Source: Nocardiopsis suaedae (GTDB taxonomy: Bacteria > Actinomycetota > Actinomycetes > Streptosporangiales > Streptosporangiaceae). Taken from it: a stretch of DNA of 64,000 nt. The stretch is from assembly GCF_027706745.1 (NCBI RefSeq), contig NZ_JAQFWP010000010.1:1-64000 (forward strand), given 5' to 3'. A program made the position numbers and the translations under genes. The stretch's first letter is position 1. Each line of letters begins with the position of its first letter. Below are positions 1 to 8,297 of this stretch, one piece after another. The notes below the pieces were generated by a model. The model saw nothing but the letters and a program-made list of their open reading frames with translations, was not told the DNA's origin and did not search any database.

Positions 1-50
1 GATGGTACTGCCTCCATGGTGTGGGGTGGGAGAGTAGGTTGCCGCCGCAT
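1..50 (+). rRNA. rrf: 5S ribosomal RNA, 3' end only
   Basis: The first 50 bases contain the blocks GATGGTACTGC and GTGGGAGAGTAGG followed by GCCGCC, which are the typical 3' third of actinobacterial 5S rRNA. The 5' two thirds lie before the window. A run of T follows immediately, then a strong hairpin terminator. The window therefore opens at the end of an rrn operon transcribed on the plus strand. Confidence 0.9.
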
Positions 51-60
51 TTTTTTGAAG

Positions 61-100
61 GGGGGCGGGGTCCTTGTTGGGGCCCTGCCTCCTCTTTTTT
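61..100 (+). terminator. Rho-independent terminator of the rRNA operon
   Basis: Bases 61-73 (GGGGGCGGGGTCC) pair with 80-92 through 13 base pairs, including a few G-U pairs, around a 6-nt loop. The stem is followed by six T residues at 95-100. A shorter T run at 50-56 directly after the 5S rRNA may assist. This is a classic intrinsic terminator, uncommon in its strong T tail for this GC-rich DNA. Confidence 0.85.
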
Positions 101-628
101 GCGCGCATGCTTGTGAACATGTGAACAAGGTGGTTTGGTGGGTGTCGGCTCCGGCCGGGTGGCGGCCTCCTGTGGTGCGGGGGCGGGGCGGCGACGGTGT
201 GAGCGGGCTGGTTCCCCGGTGCTGCTTGCCGGGTGGTAGGACCCTCGCGGTTCGGCCGGGCGCCTCTGAGGTGGGCCGATACCGCCTTGCCCTAGGGAGG
301 CGGTTGCACCGCGTTCCCAGGGGCCTGGGTGCGGCGCCTCGTGTTGAACCTGGCCCCCCTGGAGGTGAGGTGGGGTAGGTGCCCCACCCCCCTCGCGGGC
401 GGATGGACCGGGTATTGCAGGGTCTTTGAAAATCATGTCGCAAGCTCTCTTAGAGGGCTTGCGGCGTCGTTTCGTCGGCTTCTTGGAAAAGGTTTCAGCT
501 GCATCGCGTCGAGAGTTGCTCCCAAGATCAACATCGCTCTGACCTGGACTTTCGGCGTTTCTTGGAATTTCTTTAGAAAGCCCTGGGGATCTTCCCATAA
601 AGCCGCCGCGATCGCTTATCTTTGGTAT
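101..628. other. Non-coding region between rrn terminator and HNH gene
   Basis: I see no convincing gene here. It holds a 7-bp hairpin at 369-388 (GGTGGGG and CCCCACC arms) without a T tail, and a near-perfect 25-bp palindrome at 439-463, listed separately. Bases 420-620 are clearly less GC-rich than the rest of the window, as expected of a promoter/leader region or of recently acquired DNA. No tRNA-like cloverleaf was recognised. Open frames crossing it lack a ribosome binding site and family resemblance. Confidence 0.5.
439..463. repeat. 25-bp near-perfect palindrome upstream of HNH gene
   Basis: The sequence runs from CGCAAGC to GCTTGCG and reads the same on both strands except for the centre base and one symmetric T/G mismatch pair. 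As RNA it would form an 11-12 bp hairpin with almost no loop. It lies about 165 bp before the start of the DUF222/HNH gene. It could be an operator, an RNA structure in the leader, or a recombination-site relic; nothing here decides between these. Confidence 0.55.
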
Positions 629-2011
629 ATGGCGATCGAGCAGCACCCCGGCATCCCCGCCGGTTCTCCCGCAGAGGAGATCCGGAAGGGCCTGGCGGGC
701 GTGCTGCGCGGGGTGGAGCGGGCCGTGGGGGCCGAGGTGGCCCCCGGCCACCGCGAGGGCCTCACCCAGGCGATGGCCGCTCTGGCCGGAGGCCAGGACG
801 CCCTGGACCTGGCGGCGGCCCGGCTGGCCGCGCGGATGCGCGAGACCGGCGCCCTGGCCGGATCCGACCACTCCACCGTCACCGGGCTCCTGCGGGACAA
901 CGGTCGCAGCCTGGCCCAGGCCAAGGACATCGTCCGGGTCGCCCAGCACATGGACGAGTACGGCGACTCGGTCCGGGCCGCGGAGTCGGGGGAGATCGGT
1001 TTCGCGCACCTGGCGAAGATCGTGGCCGAGTGCGAGAACGCCACCGACAAGCGCCCCACCGGCGAGTACCCGGACGCGGCCGGGTTCCGGGCCAAGGCCG
1101 AGCCGATCATGCTTCAGGCCGCCAAGGCGGGCGCGGACAAGAGCGGGCTCGGGAAGATCGGCCGCACCCTCGTGTGCCGCATCTCGCCCAAGACGCACGA
1201 GGAGGAGAACCGGCGGGCCTACGAGGAGCGCAGGGCGCGGTTCGTGAAGAACCGCTTCGGGTTCACCTTCGATGTGCAGGGCGACATCGCCAGCGAGCAC
1301 ATCCTTGCCTCCGCCGTGGACTGCCACCTCGCTCCTCCGGGGGAAGGTGACGAGCGGACCATGGACGAGCGGCGGTTCGACGCTCTGATCCAGCTGTGCG
1401 AGAACCGGCTGATCGCGGAGGGCGTCGAGGTTCCGGTGCCCGAGGAGGGCTCGGACGCGGCCACGGCCCTGGCGGTCCCGCGCCCCTGCTCCTGCGGCGG
1501 GCGCAAGGGGGCCGGGCGGCCGCTGGTGAACATCACGGTGCCGCTGGCCGCCCTGCGGGGCGAGGAGGGGGCCGAGCCCGCGGTCAGCGACCGCGACCGG
1601 GTCCTTCCCGGCTCCGCCGCCCGGGCCTTCTCCACCGACTGCGTCCTGCAGCGGATCGTGACCGACCCGGTCTCGGGCAAGGTGCTGGACGTGGGCACCG
1701 CCCGTCGGCTCTTCCCGGACAAGGTCCGCCACGCGCTCGCCGCGCGCACCACGGTGTGCCAGTGGGAGGAGGGGTGCACCACCCCGGTCCGCTGGTGCGA
1801 GGCCGACCACCGGACCGAGTGGTGGGAAGGCGGCGCCACCACCGTGGAGAACGGCCAGATGCTCTGCGGCCGCCACAACCGGGAGAAGCACCGGCGCCGG
1901 GCGGAGGCCCATTACCTGGCCACCGACCGCCGCCCCCGCGCCCGCCGTGGCGGTACCTCCCACCGGGAGCCCGGGGGAGGGGAGGCCGGGCCGGACCCTC
2001 CCGGTGACTGA
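629..2011 (+). CDS. DUF222 / HNH endonuclease-domain protein
   Basis: The 460-residue product has an alpha-helical N-terminal region typical of DUF222 proteins of the mycobacterial 13E12-repeat family, and a C-terminal HNH nuclease fold. The HNH region carries CQWEEGC, then CEADHRTEWWEGG and LCGRHNREKH, giving the metal-binding histidines and asparagine. The ATG at 629 was chosen because family similarity begins there; the frame stays open upstream to 329 but that part is unlike the family. No strong Shine-Dalgarno precedes 629. These genes are often multicopy in actinomycete genomes and behave like mobile or selfish elements, but no flanking repeats or integrase are visible. The substrate is unknown. 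Confidence 0.8.
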   Translation: MAIEQHPGIPAGSPAEEIRKGLAGVLRGVERAVGAEVAPGHREGLTQAMAALAGGQDALDLAAARLAARMRETGALAGSDHSTVTGLLRDNGRSLAQAKDIVRVAQHMDEYGDSVRAAESGEIGFAHLAKIVAECENATDKRPTGEYPDAAGFRAKAEPIMLQAAKAGADKSGLGKIGRTLVCRISPKTHEEENRRAYEERRARFVKNRFGFTFDVQGDIASEHILASAVDCHLAPPGEGDERTMDERRFDALIQLCENRLIAEGVEVPVPEEGSDAATALAVPRPCSCGGRKGAGRPLVNITVPLAALRGEEGAEPAVSDRDRVLPGSAARAFSTDCVLQRIVTDPVSGKVLDVGTARRLFPDKVRHALAARTTVCQWEEGCTTPVRWCEADHRTEWWEGGATTVENGQMLCGRHNREKHRRRAEAHYLATDRRPRARRGGTSHREPGGGEAGPDPPGD

Positions 2012-2081
2012 AGACCGGCCTTACTGAGACCCCCGCAGGGTCGGGCACAACCCGGAAGAAGCACCTCCGGCGGGACTCCTC

Positions 2082-2100
2082 CCGCTTCAGGGCGGTTTTT
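2082..2100 (+). terminator. Possible weak terminator after HNH gene
   Basis: CCGC (2082-2085) can pair with GCGG (2092-2095) around a 6-nt loop and is followed by TTTTT. The stem is only 4-5 bp, so this is a tentative call. It sits between two convergent genes, where a terminator is expected. Confidence 0.35.
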
Positions 2101-2134
2101 CCCGGCCCCTACTCCGAAAAGCGCCCGGGTTCTG

Positions 2135-2575
2135 CTACACCGCTCCCCGGGTGTGGAAATGCCGAACGTACCACCGCTGCCACGGGGTCTCCACGGAGCG
2201 CCGGTGGTAGTTCCTGCGGACGTATTCGACGGCCTCATCCGGTGCCAGGCCGTCGAGCACCGCGATGCACGCCAGGGTGGTCCCGGTGCGGCCGATCCCC
2301 GCCGAGCAGGCGACCTCCACGCGTTCGTCCGCGGTGCGCCGCCAAGCCGTTCTGAAGTGCTCTCCTGCGGCCCCGTCGAGGGGGAGCAGGAAATCCGGCC
2401 AGCGTACCCACACGCTCTCCCACGGCATCGCGGGAGGGCGGCGTCCTTGCAGGTAGAGACCGAAGTCGGGGGGTGGGCCGTCCGGTTCGGGGCGGCGCAG
2501 GCCACGGCCGCGGATCAGGCGCCCGGACGGCAGTGCCAGGACCCCCGCTGCCTTGGAATCCCACGTCGTCGGCAT
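2135..2575 (-). CDS. Small dual-specificity/tyrosine-type protein phosphatase
   Basis: The 146-residue protein has the phosphatase P-loop C90-S-A-G-I-G-R96-T-G, matching CX5R followed by T. The usual histidine before the catalytic cysteine is replaced by alanine (VACSAGIGR). W59-P60-D61 fits a WPD-loop general acid. The start is the ATG at 2575 because AAAGGAG stands 9 nt upstream; a longer frame to 2647 has no such site. It would remove phosphate from phosphotyrosine or a similar small substrate in the cytoplasm. It is divergent from the membrane protein at 2801 and convergent with the HNH gene. No partner kinase lies nearby. Confidence 0.75.
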   Translation of the reverse strand: MPTTWDSKAAGVLALPSGRLIRGRGLRRPEPDGPPPDFGLYLQGRRPPAMPWESVWVRWPDFLLPLDGAAGEHFRTAWRRTADERVEVACSAGIGRTGTTLACIAVLDGLAPDEAVEYVRRNYHRRSVETPWQRWYVRHFHTRGAV

Positions 2576-2800
2576 GGCCGAAACTCCTTTCTTCCGCCGG
2601 TGGGAAATCCGGCCGGATGGTGCGGATGTGCGGTTCCCGGTGCGCATTCGCTCGCTTTCGGAACGTCCGTCGCCATTGCGGGCGGTACGGGGGAGGGAAA
2701 CGGGCGCCGGACGGGCGGGAAAGCGTCCCGGCCCAGGTGGCGGGCGTCCATTCCGGAGCTATGATCCATGCACTTCGCCCGCCCTTCGGAGGGGATCGCG

Positions 2801-3415
2801 ATGGGCAAGCACGTGGCCGCGTGGTTCACCACCTTCGTCCTCGACATGGTCGCCGTTCCCGTTCTGGCCTACCTCATGGGGGACACGGGCGCCGTACTGG
2901 GCATGGCGGCGGGCGGCGTGGCCCTGGCCGGGGTGGCGGTCGCGGCCGCCGTGGACGGCGCCGTCGGTGCTGTCGCCCTGCTCCTCCTGGTCCCCGTGGG
3001 CCTGGCCGCTCCGGCCGGGGTCGTCACCTCCGCCGAGGTCGCCGCGGGCCGCCCCGTCGCCTCCGTGGTGCGGGGCGAGGAGGCCGGGTCCGGGACGACC
3101 GTCCCGCTGGGGGACCCCGGGGTGCGGTCCGAGGTCGGTGTACCCGGGGAGTCCTCGCCGTGCGCCGAGGACGCCGTCCTGGCCGAGGGGAGCGGGACCT
3201 GCCCGCCGACCGTCGTCTCCGTGCCGTCCGAAGGGGCCACCGGCGGCCCCGACGGCGGCAGCGAGGACGGCACTCAAGGGGGTGCTGAGCAGGGGGGCGC
3301 TGAGGACGTCGGCGGTACCGACGGTTCCGGGGGTACCGGCACCGGCGGGAGCACGGGCGAGGGGAGCGGCGGTACCGGCGGCGGACCGTCCCCGGGGGTG
3401 AGCACGGGGCCGTAG
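2801..3415 (+). CDS. Hypothetical membrane protein with low-complexity tail
   Basis: The 204-residue product has two or three hydrophobic segments within roughly residues 7-75, then a hydrophilic domain and a Gly/Thr/Ser/Glu-rich low-complexity tail from about residue 145. The ATG at 2801 was chosen because GGAGGGG precedes it by 6-7 nt; an ATG at 2768 in the same frame lacks this. I do not recognise the family. The codon third positions are GC-rich as in neighbouring genes, which supports real coding. The tail is probably extracytoplasmic, but orientation cannot be fixed from sequence alone. Confidence 0.55.
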   Translation: MGKHVAAWFTTFVLDMVAVPVLAYLMGDTGAVLGMAAGGVALAGVAVAAAVDGAVGAVALLLLVPVGLAAPAGVVTSAEVAAGRPVASVVRGEEAGSGTTVPLGDPGVRSEVGVPGESSPCAEDAVLAEGSGTCPPTVVSVPSEGATGGPDGGSEDGTQGGAEQGGAEDVGGTDGSGGTGTGGSTGEGSGGTGGGPSPGVSTGP

Positions 3416-3718
3416 CCGCCGACAGCCGCCGACGCCGGGGCGGGCGGTTACTCCCTGGAATGGCTTGACCCGCTTTCGGGCGGTGTGGGTCGACCGTCTT
3501 CACCCACGGTGAACACGGGGCCGGGCGGGCCAATATGGGCCCCCGCCCTGTGAAATAAGAGTCCTGTAAGAATCGGCCGCTGACCATTCCCCGCGACATC
3601 GGGCGGCGGCGGGGCCGGGTATCGTGTTGGCGGGGTTTTCGGCGGTCTCCCCCGCAGCGCCGTTCCCCGCCCGAGATTTCTGCTGAACCGATTCGGCCCA
3701 TGTCCGCGTCACACAGCG
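3416..3718. other. Intergenic region before the penicillin-binding protein gene
   Basis: No gene is visible. Bases 3514-3552 can fold into an imperfect GC-rich hairpin (CACGGGG and CCCTGTG ends) that could end the upstream gene. An AT-richer stretch at about 3548-3595 is the best place for the promoter of the downstream PBP gene, but no clear -35/-10 pair was found. Confidence 0.4.
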
Positions 3719-6700
3719 GTGGACACGTATGGGGGATCGAGGATTCCAGGGGGCCTCCAACTGAGTGACAGCACCAACGGCGCCGGCGACGAGCGGCGCC
3801 CTGAGACGCCAGAGAACGACGAGACCGCCGCGGGTGCCCCCGCTGAGCAGGGGGTGCCGGTCGACGCGGCTGCCGGTGACGTGCCCGAGAGCGACGAGTC
3901 CGCGAGCAGGGAGTCCGAAAACGGTGGGCCTGGGGAGTCGGAGGCCGGTGAGGCACCGGTGAGCGACGACAGCGACGACAGCGACGACAAGGGCGCGGAC
4001 GCGGGCGACGCCGACGAGGGCGTGGGCGCCTTCAAGGACAGCGGCAGCTTCTTCCGGGACAAGGTCGCCCAGACCCTTGCCGAGCAGGGGTTCAGCCTGC
4101 GCAGTGACGGGACCTGGGATGACGGCGGCCCCGCGGCGTCCCCGGGCGGGGAGGCGGCGAAGGGCGCGGCCGAGGCGGACGACGAGGCCGAGCCGGTCAA
4201 GGCGGCTGACAAGGCCGAGGAGCAGGAGAGACCGGCTTCTCCGGACGCCTCTGACGCGCCCTCCGATGACTCCTCCGACGCGTGGGACCCGGAGAGCACC
4301 GCGGCGTTCGCCCCGGTGCTCGACGACCTCGACGACGATGACGCCCCTGAAGAGCCCGGCGGGGAGCCTGAAGCGGAGCCGCCGGCGGCAGAGGCCGAGT
4401 CCGACACGGCGGCGGACACGTCATCCGGTGCGGAGCCCGAAGGGGAGAAGGGCTCCGCCGCCGCTGATGAGGACCCTGAGAGCACGTCCGCCTTCACGCC
4501 GGTCTTCTCGGACGACAGCGCTGACGGCGCCGCTGCCGACACCGTTGACGGTTCTGCTGAGGGTGCGGACGGTAAGGGCGAGGGCGAGGCCGGGGGAAAG
4601 GCCGGGGACGGCGACTCCGGCGCTGCGGCTGCCGCCGCTTCCGAGGGCTCCCCCAAGGCGGGGGACGGGCCCGTCTACGCGATCCCCACGCCTCCTCCGG
4701 CTCCGGCGTCCGCGGGACCCTCCACCCCTGATCCCACCCCCACCCCCTCCTCCGAGTCCGAGGCGGAGTCCGGCCCCGCCGCCGGATCCGGCTCCGGCGG
4801 TACGGACGAGCCGCCGGTCACGGGTGCGCGGAACCTGCTCCGGGCCAAGGTGCCGGGCAAGGGCAAGGCGGGTGACGGCGCCGCCGCCTCCGGCGGGGCG
4901 GCGTCGGCCGCGGCGGCCGGTGGGCCCGGCAAGGGCAAGGGGGGGAAGGGCCCCAAGGGGCCGAACGGCCCATCCGGTCCGGGGAAGGGCAAGAAGCCCA
5001 AGAAGCCGATGTGGTTCCGGGCGACGCGCGCGCTGCTGATCACCGCGGGCGTTTTCATGCTGCTCGGCATCGGTGGGTTCGCGGTGGCCTACGCCTCCTT
5101 CGAGGTGCCCACGACGGCGAAGGCGGAGGCGACCGACCAGGGGTCGATCTTCTACTACGCGGACGGCGAGACGAAGTTCGCCGAGCGGGGTGTCGACCGG
5201 GACCCGGTCTCCTACGACGAGATCCCCGAGCACGTCCAGGAGGCGGTGATCTCCGCGGAGGACCGCGGCTTCTGGACCGAGCCGGGCGTGTCGCTCTCGG
5301 GCACCGTGCGGGGCGCGTGGTCGACGTTCACCGGCCAGCAGGTGCAGGGCGGGTCCACCATCACCCAGCAGATGGTGCGCAACTACTTCGAGGGCGTCTC
5401 CAAGGAGCAGACCATCTCCCGCAAGGTCAAGGAGATGATCATCGCCCTCAAGATCGACCGCTCGGACGAGTACGATAAACAGTGGGTGATGGAGCAGTAC
5501 CTCAACACCATCTACTTCGGCCGCAACGCCTACGGCATCCAGGCCGCCGCCCAGGCCTACTACCACAAGGACGTGGGGGAGCTGTCGCCGGACGAGGCGG
5601 CGTTCCTGGCGGCCGCCATCCAGCAGCCGACCAAGTTCGGCACGGCCGACAGCGACACCACCCCCGAGATGGAGAAGCGCTGGAAGTACGTGGTGAACGG
5701 GCTGGTCTCGGAGGAGATCATCACCCCGTCGGAGGCAGACGGGATGGAGTTCCCCAAGCCCGAGGAGAGCCGCCCCGCCGAGGGGATGGACCTGAGCGGC
5801 TACAAGGGGTACATGCTCCAGCAGGCCATGTCCGAGCTGCAGGACCTGGGCTACACCGAGGACAACATCAACCGGAACGGCCTCAAGGTCGTCACCACGT
5901 TCGACAAGGGCCTGATGGACGCCGCCGTGGAGGCGGTGGAGAGCAACGTCAACGTGGACACGCTGCCGGACGGGGTGTACGCGGGGCTGACCGCGATCGA
6001 CCCGGCGACCGGTGAGGTCGTGGCGTTCTACGGCGGCCAGGACTACAACGAGAACCAGTACGACAGCGCGTTCCGCGGCTCGGCGCAGGCCGGGTCGGCG
6101 TTCAAGCCCTACGTGCTGGCGGCGGCGCTGGAGTCGGGCAAGAGCCTGAACACGATCGTGGACGGCACGTCGGGCCAGTCGTTCAACGGGTCGGTGGTGA
6201 ACAACTCCCATCCGGGGGGCGGTCCGCAGAACCTGATCGACGCCACGCGCGAGTCGAGCAACACCGGGTTCATCAACCTGGCGCTGGAGACCGGCCTGCC
6301 GAAGGTCGTGGACATGGCGCACGCGGCCGGCATCCCGAAGGACAAGATCACCGAGCAGCAGGCGGCCGCCCCCACGCTGGCGCTGGGCGTGTCCGATGTG
6401 AGCGCGGTCGACCAGGCGAGCGGCTTCGCGACGTTCGCCAACGGCGGTGTGCACATCGAGCCGCACGTGGTGAGGGAGATCATCGGCCCGGACGGGGAGA
6501 ACGCGCGGCCGGCGCCCGAGGAGAACCGCGCCATGAAGGAGGGCGTGGCGGCCGACGTCACCTACGCCCTGCAGCAGGTGGTCACCTCGGGTACGGGGAC
6601 CGCCGCGCGGCTCCCGGACGGGCGCCCGGTGGCGGGCAAGACCGGGACCACCGACTCCAGCGTGGCGGGCTGGTTCGCGGGCTACACCCCGCAGCTGTCC

Positions 6701-7144
6701 ACGGCGGTGGGCGTGTACAACGGCAACAACCAGCCGTTCGTCCTGCCGGGGGTGGGCGAGGTCTACGGCGGCAACGCGCCGGCGTCGATCTGGCGCACGT
6801 TCATGGCCGAGGCGATGGAGGGGAAGGATCCCGAGCCGTTCCCGTCGCCGAGCTATGGGGGGACGACGGAGAACTACGCTCCGGACGTGCCGACGCAGGA
6901 TCCGGACGGGGACCCGGGGCAGCAGCAGCCCGAGGAGCCCCAGCAGCCGGAGCAGCCGCAGCAGCCCGAGCAGCCGGAGCAGCCGGAGGTCCCGGCGGAG
7001 CCGGGCCCGACCGGCCCGGGCGGAGGCGAGACCCCGCCGGACGGCGGGGGCGGAGGCGAGACCCCGCCGGACGGCGGGGACGGAGGTGCGACCCCGCCGG
7101 ACGGCGGCGGGGGAGGTGGTGACGACGGCACCTTCTTTCCCTGA
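3719..7144 (+). CDS. Class A penicillin-binding protein (PonA-type)
   Basis: This 1141-residue bifunctional enzyme polymerises and cross-links peptidoglycan. Residues 1-430 form a very acidic, repetitive, probably disordered cytoplasmic tail ending in a Lys/Gly/Pro-rich stretch. One membrane segment follows at about 437-460. The GT51 transglycosylase has the catalytic Glu in SAEDRGFW and the QGGSTITQQ motif. The transpeptidase has S793-x-x-K, S847-S-N and K974-T-G-T. The C-terminus is a Pro/Gln/Glu linker plus TPPDGG repeats. The start is uncertain: GTG 3719 has no ribosome site, while CTG at 3761 has AGGGGG 7 nt before it. It stands alone, ended by the hairpin at 7168-7200. Confidence 0.93.
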   Translation: MDTYGGSRIPGGLQLSDSTNGAGDERRPETPENDETAAGAPAEQGVPVDAAAGDVPESDESASRESENGGPGESEAGEAPVSDDSDDSDDKGADAGDADEGVGAFKDSGSFFRDKVAQTLAEQGFSLRSDGTWDDGGPAASPGGEAAKGAAEADDEAEPVKAADKAEEQERPASPDASDAPSDDSSDAWDPESTAAFAPVLDDLDDDDAPEEPGGEPEAEPPAAEAESDTAADTSSGAEPEGEKGSAAADEDPESTSAFTPVFSDDSADGAAADTVDGSAEGADGKGEGEAGGKAGDGDSGAAAAAASEGSPKAGDGPVYAIPTPPPAPASAGPSTPDPTPTPSSESEAESGPAAGSGSGGTDEPPVTGARNLLRAKVPGKGKAGDGAAASGGAASAAAAGGPGKGKGGKGPKGPNGPSGPGKGKKPKKPMWFRATRALLITAGVFMLLGIGGFAVAYASFEVPTTAKAEATDQGSIFYYADGETKFAERGVDRDPVSYDEIPEHVQEAVISAEDRGFWTEPGVSLSGTVRGAWSTFTGQQVQGGSTITQQMVRNYFEGVSKEQTISRKVKEMIIALKIDRSDEYDKQWVMEQYLNTIYFGRNAYGIQAAAQAYYHKDVGELSPDEAAFLAAAIQQPTKFGTADSDTTPEMEKRWKYVVNGLVSEEIITPSEADGMEFPKPEESRPAEGMDLSGYKGYMLQQAMSELQDLGYTEDNINRNGLKVVTTFDKGLMDAAVEAVESNVNVDTLPDGVYAGLTAIDPATGEVVAFYGGQDYNENQYDSAFRGSAQAGSAFKPYVLAAALESGKSLNTIVDGTSGQSFNGSVVNNSHPGGGPQNLIDATRESSNTGFINLALETGLPKVVDMAHAAGIPKDKITEQQAAAPTLALGVSDVSAVDQASGFATFANGGVHIEPHVVREIIGPDGENARPAPEENRAMKEGVAADVTYALQQVVTSGTGTAARLPDGRPVAGKTGTTDSSVAGWFAGYTPQLSTAVGVYNGNNQPFVLPGVGEVYGGNAPASIWRTFMAEAMEGKDPEPFPSPSYGGTTENYAPDVPTQDPDGDPGQQQPEEPQQPEQPQQPEQPEQPEVPAEPGPTGPGGGETPPDGGGGGETPPDGGDGGATPPDGGGGGGDDGTFFP
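7021..7110 (+). repeat. Three tandem 30-bp units inside the PBP gene
   Basis: Three in-frame 30-bp units (7021-7050, 7051-7080, 7081-7110) each encode a Gly-rich TPPDGG block in the external C-terminal tail of the penicillin-binding protein. They differ by only a few bases, so copy number probably varies between strains by slippage. Confidence 0.9.
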
Positions 7145-7167
7145 CCCGCCGCCCCCGGAACCGACTC

Positions 7168-7200
7168 CGGAGCCGCGCCCCTCGTAGGGGCGCGGCTCCG
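7168..7200. terminator. Strong hairpin between convergent genes
   Basis: A perfect 14-bp stem (7168-7181 with 7187-7200) encloses the loop TCGTA. There is no T run on either side. It lies between the 3' ends of the PBP gene and the minus-strand trio and can serve both directions. Confidence 0.85.
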
Positions 7201-7217
7201 CCGCGTTCAGGGGGGTG

Positions 7218-8297
7218 TCAGAAGGGGCAGCCGCACAGGCCGCGCGGGTCGGCCGGGGGCTCGCCCCAGTCGGCGGTGAACGCCCGGGCGCCGGGGGTGG
7301 CCCCGGTCAGGGCGTCGGCGGCGAGGATGACGGCGGCCGCGGTCCAGGTGCTGCGCTCGACCGGCCAGTTGACCCGTTCGGCGAACTGGTAGCCGGTCCA
7401 GTAGGCGCCGTCGTCGGGGTCGCGCAGGTGGGCGATGTCGGCGAGCAGGCGGGTGCCGCGCTCGGTGTCGCCGACGGCGGCCAGGGCCAGGACGAGTTCG
7501 CTGGTCTCGGCGCCGGTGACCCAGGGCTGGTCGCTGACGCAGCGGATGCCCAGGCCGGGGACGACGAAGGTGTCCCACCGCTCGTCCAGGCGCTTGCGGG
7601 CGGCGGTTCCGCGCAGCGCGCCGCCGAGGACGGGGTAGTACCAGTCCATGGAGAAGCGGGACCGGTCGGCGAAGACCTCGTCGTGTTCGGCGACGAGGTG
7701 GCCGAGGCGGTCGGCGGCGGCCCGCAGGCCGGGGCGGTCGCGGCCGAGCCGGGCGCCGAGGGCGGCGGCGCAGCGCAGCCCGTGGTGGACGCTGGCGCAC
7801 CCGGTGAGCAGGGCGTGGTCGCCGGGGGAGCCGTCGGCGCCGCGGGCCCACAGGATCTCGCCGCGTTCGGTGGCCAGGCCGAGGGCGAATTCGGCTCCGG
7901 CGGCCACGGCGGGCCACATCCGTTCGGCGAAGGCGGTGTCGCCGGTGGCCAGGAAGTGGTGCCAGACGCCGACGGCGGGGTAGGCGGCGTGGTTGGGCTC
8001 GCGGTGGTCGGCGGCGGTGCGGCCCTGGCGCATCTTGGCGGGCCAGGACCCGTCGGCGTGCTGCACCCCGGCCAGCCAGGTGTAGGCGCGGCGGGCGGCG
8101 CCGTGGTGGCCGGCGGCGGTGAGGGCCATGGCGCATTCGACGTGGTCCCACACGTCGAGGTGGCCGCCGGGGAACCAGGGCAGCGCCCCGCCGGGCTCCT
8201 GGCTGGCGAGCAGGTAGCGGGCGGAGCGCTCGATCTGGTCGGCGGTGAGGACGCCGGGGACCTCCAGGACGGTGGCCGGTGCGGGGGCGGGGCTCAT
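7218..8297 (-). CDS. Prenyltransferase/squalene-oxidase-repeat-like protein
   Basis: The 359-residue product looks like an alpha/alpha-barrel protein of the prenyltransferase and squalene-cyclase repeat type, with repeated helical blocks such as ALPWFPGGHLDVWDHVE and GSWPAKMR. No membrane segment or signal peptide is seen. Its ATG at 8297 overlaps the TGA of the upstream methyltransferase (ATGA), so translation is coupled. It is the last gene of a trio with a GT4 glycosyltransferase and a SAM methyltransferase, which suggests synthesis or modification of a glycosylated, perhaps isoprenoid or lipid, product. The substrate is unknown. A six-hairpin glycosidase-like fold is an alternative. Confidence 0.7.
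   Translation of the reverse strand: MSPAPAPATVLEVPGVLTADQIERSARYLLASQEPGGALPWFPGGHLDVWDHVECAMALTAAGHHGAARRAYTWLAGVQHADGSWPAKMRQGRTAADHREPNHAAYPAVGVWHHFLATGDTAFAERMWPAVAAGAEFALGLATERGEILWARGADGSPGDHALLTGCASVHHGLRCAAALGARLGRDRPGLRAAADRLGHLVAEHDEVFADRSRFSMDWYYPVLGGALRGTAARKRLDERWDTFVVPGLGIRCVSDQPWVTGAETSELVLALAAVGDTERGTRLLADIAHLRDPDDGAYWTGYQFAERVNWPVERSTWTAAAVILAADALTGATPGARAFTADWGEPPADPRGLCGCPF

Noticed and set aside
16-378. Open frame of 120 codons across the 5S rRNA end and terminator
   Set aside because: It starts inside 5S rRNA, crosses the rrn terminator, is Gly/Arg/Pro-rich as expected of chance GC-rich frames, and has no ribosome site.
329-628. 100-codon N-terminal extension of the DUF222/HNH gene
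   Set aside because: The region is lower in GC, contains the 25-bp palindrome, does not resemble the family, and the family N-terminus fits the ATG at 629.
101-628. Search for tRNA genes after the rrn operon
   Set aside because: No cloverleaf with a TTCGA-type T loop and matching acceptor arms could be found.
7021-7110. Three 30-bp units considered as a short CRISPR array
   Set aside because: The units are directly adjacent with no spacers, remain in the PBP frame, and encode a low-complexity tail.
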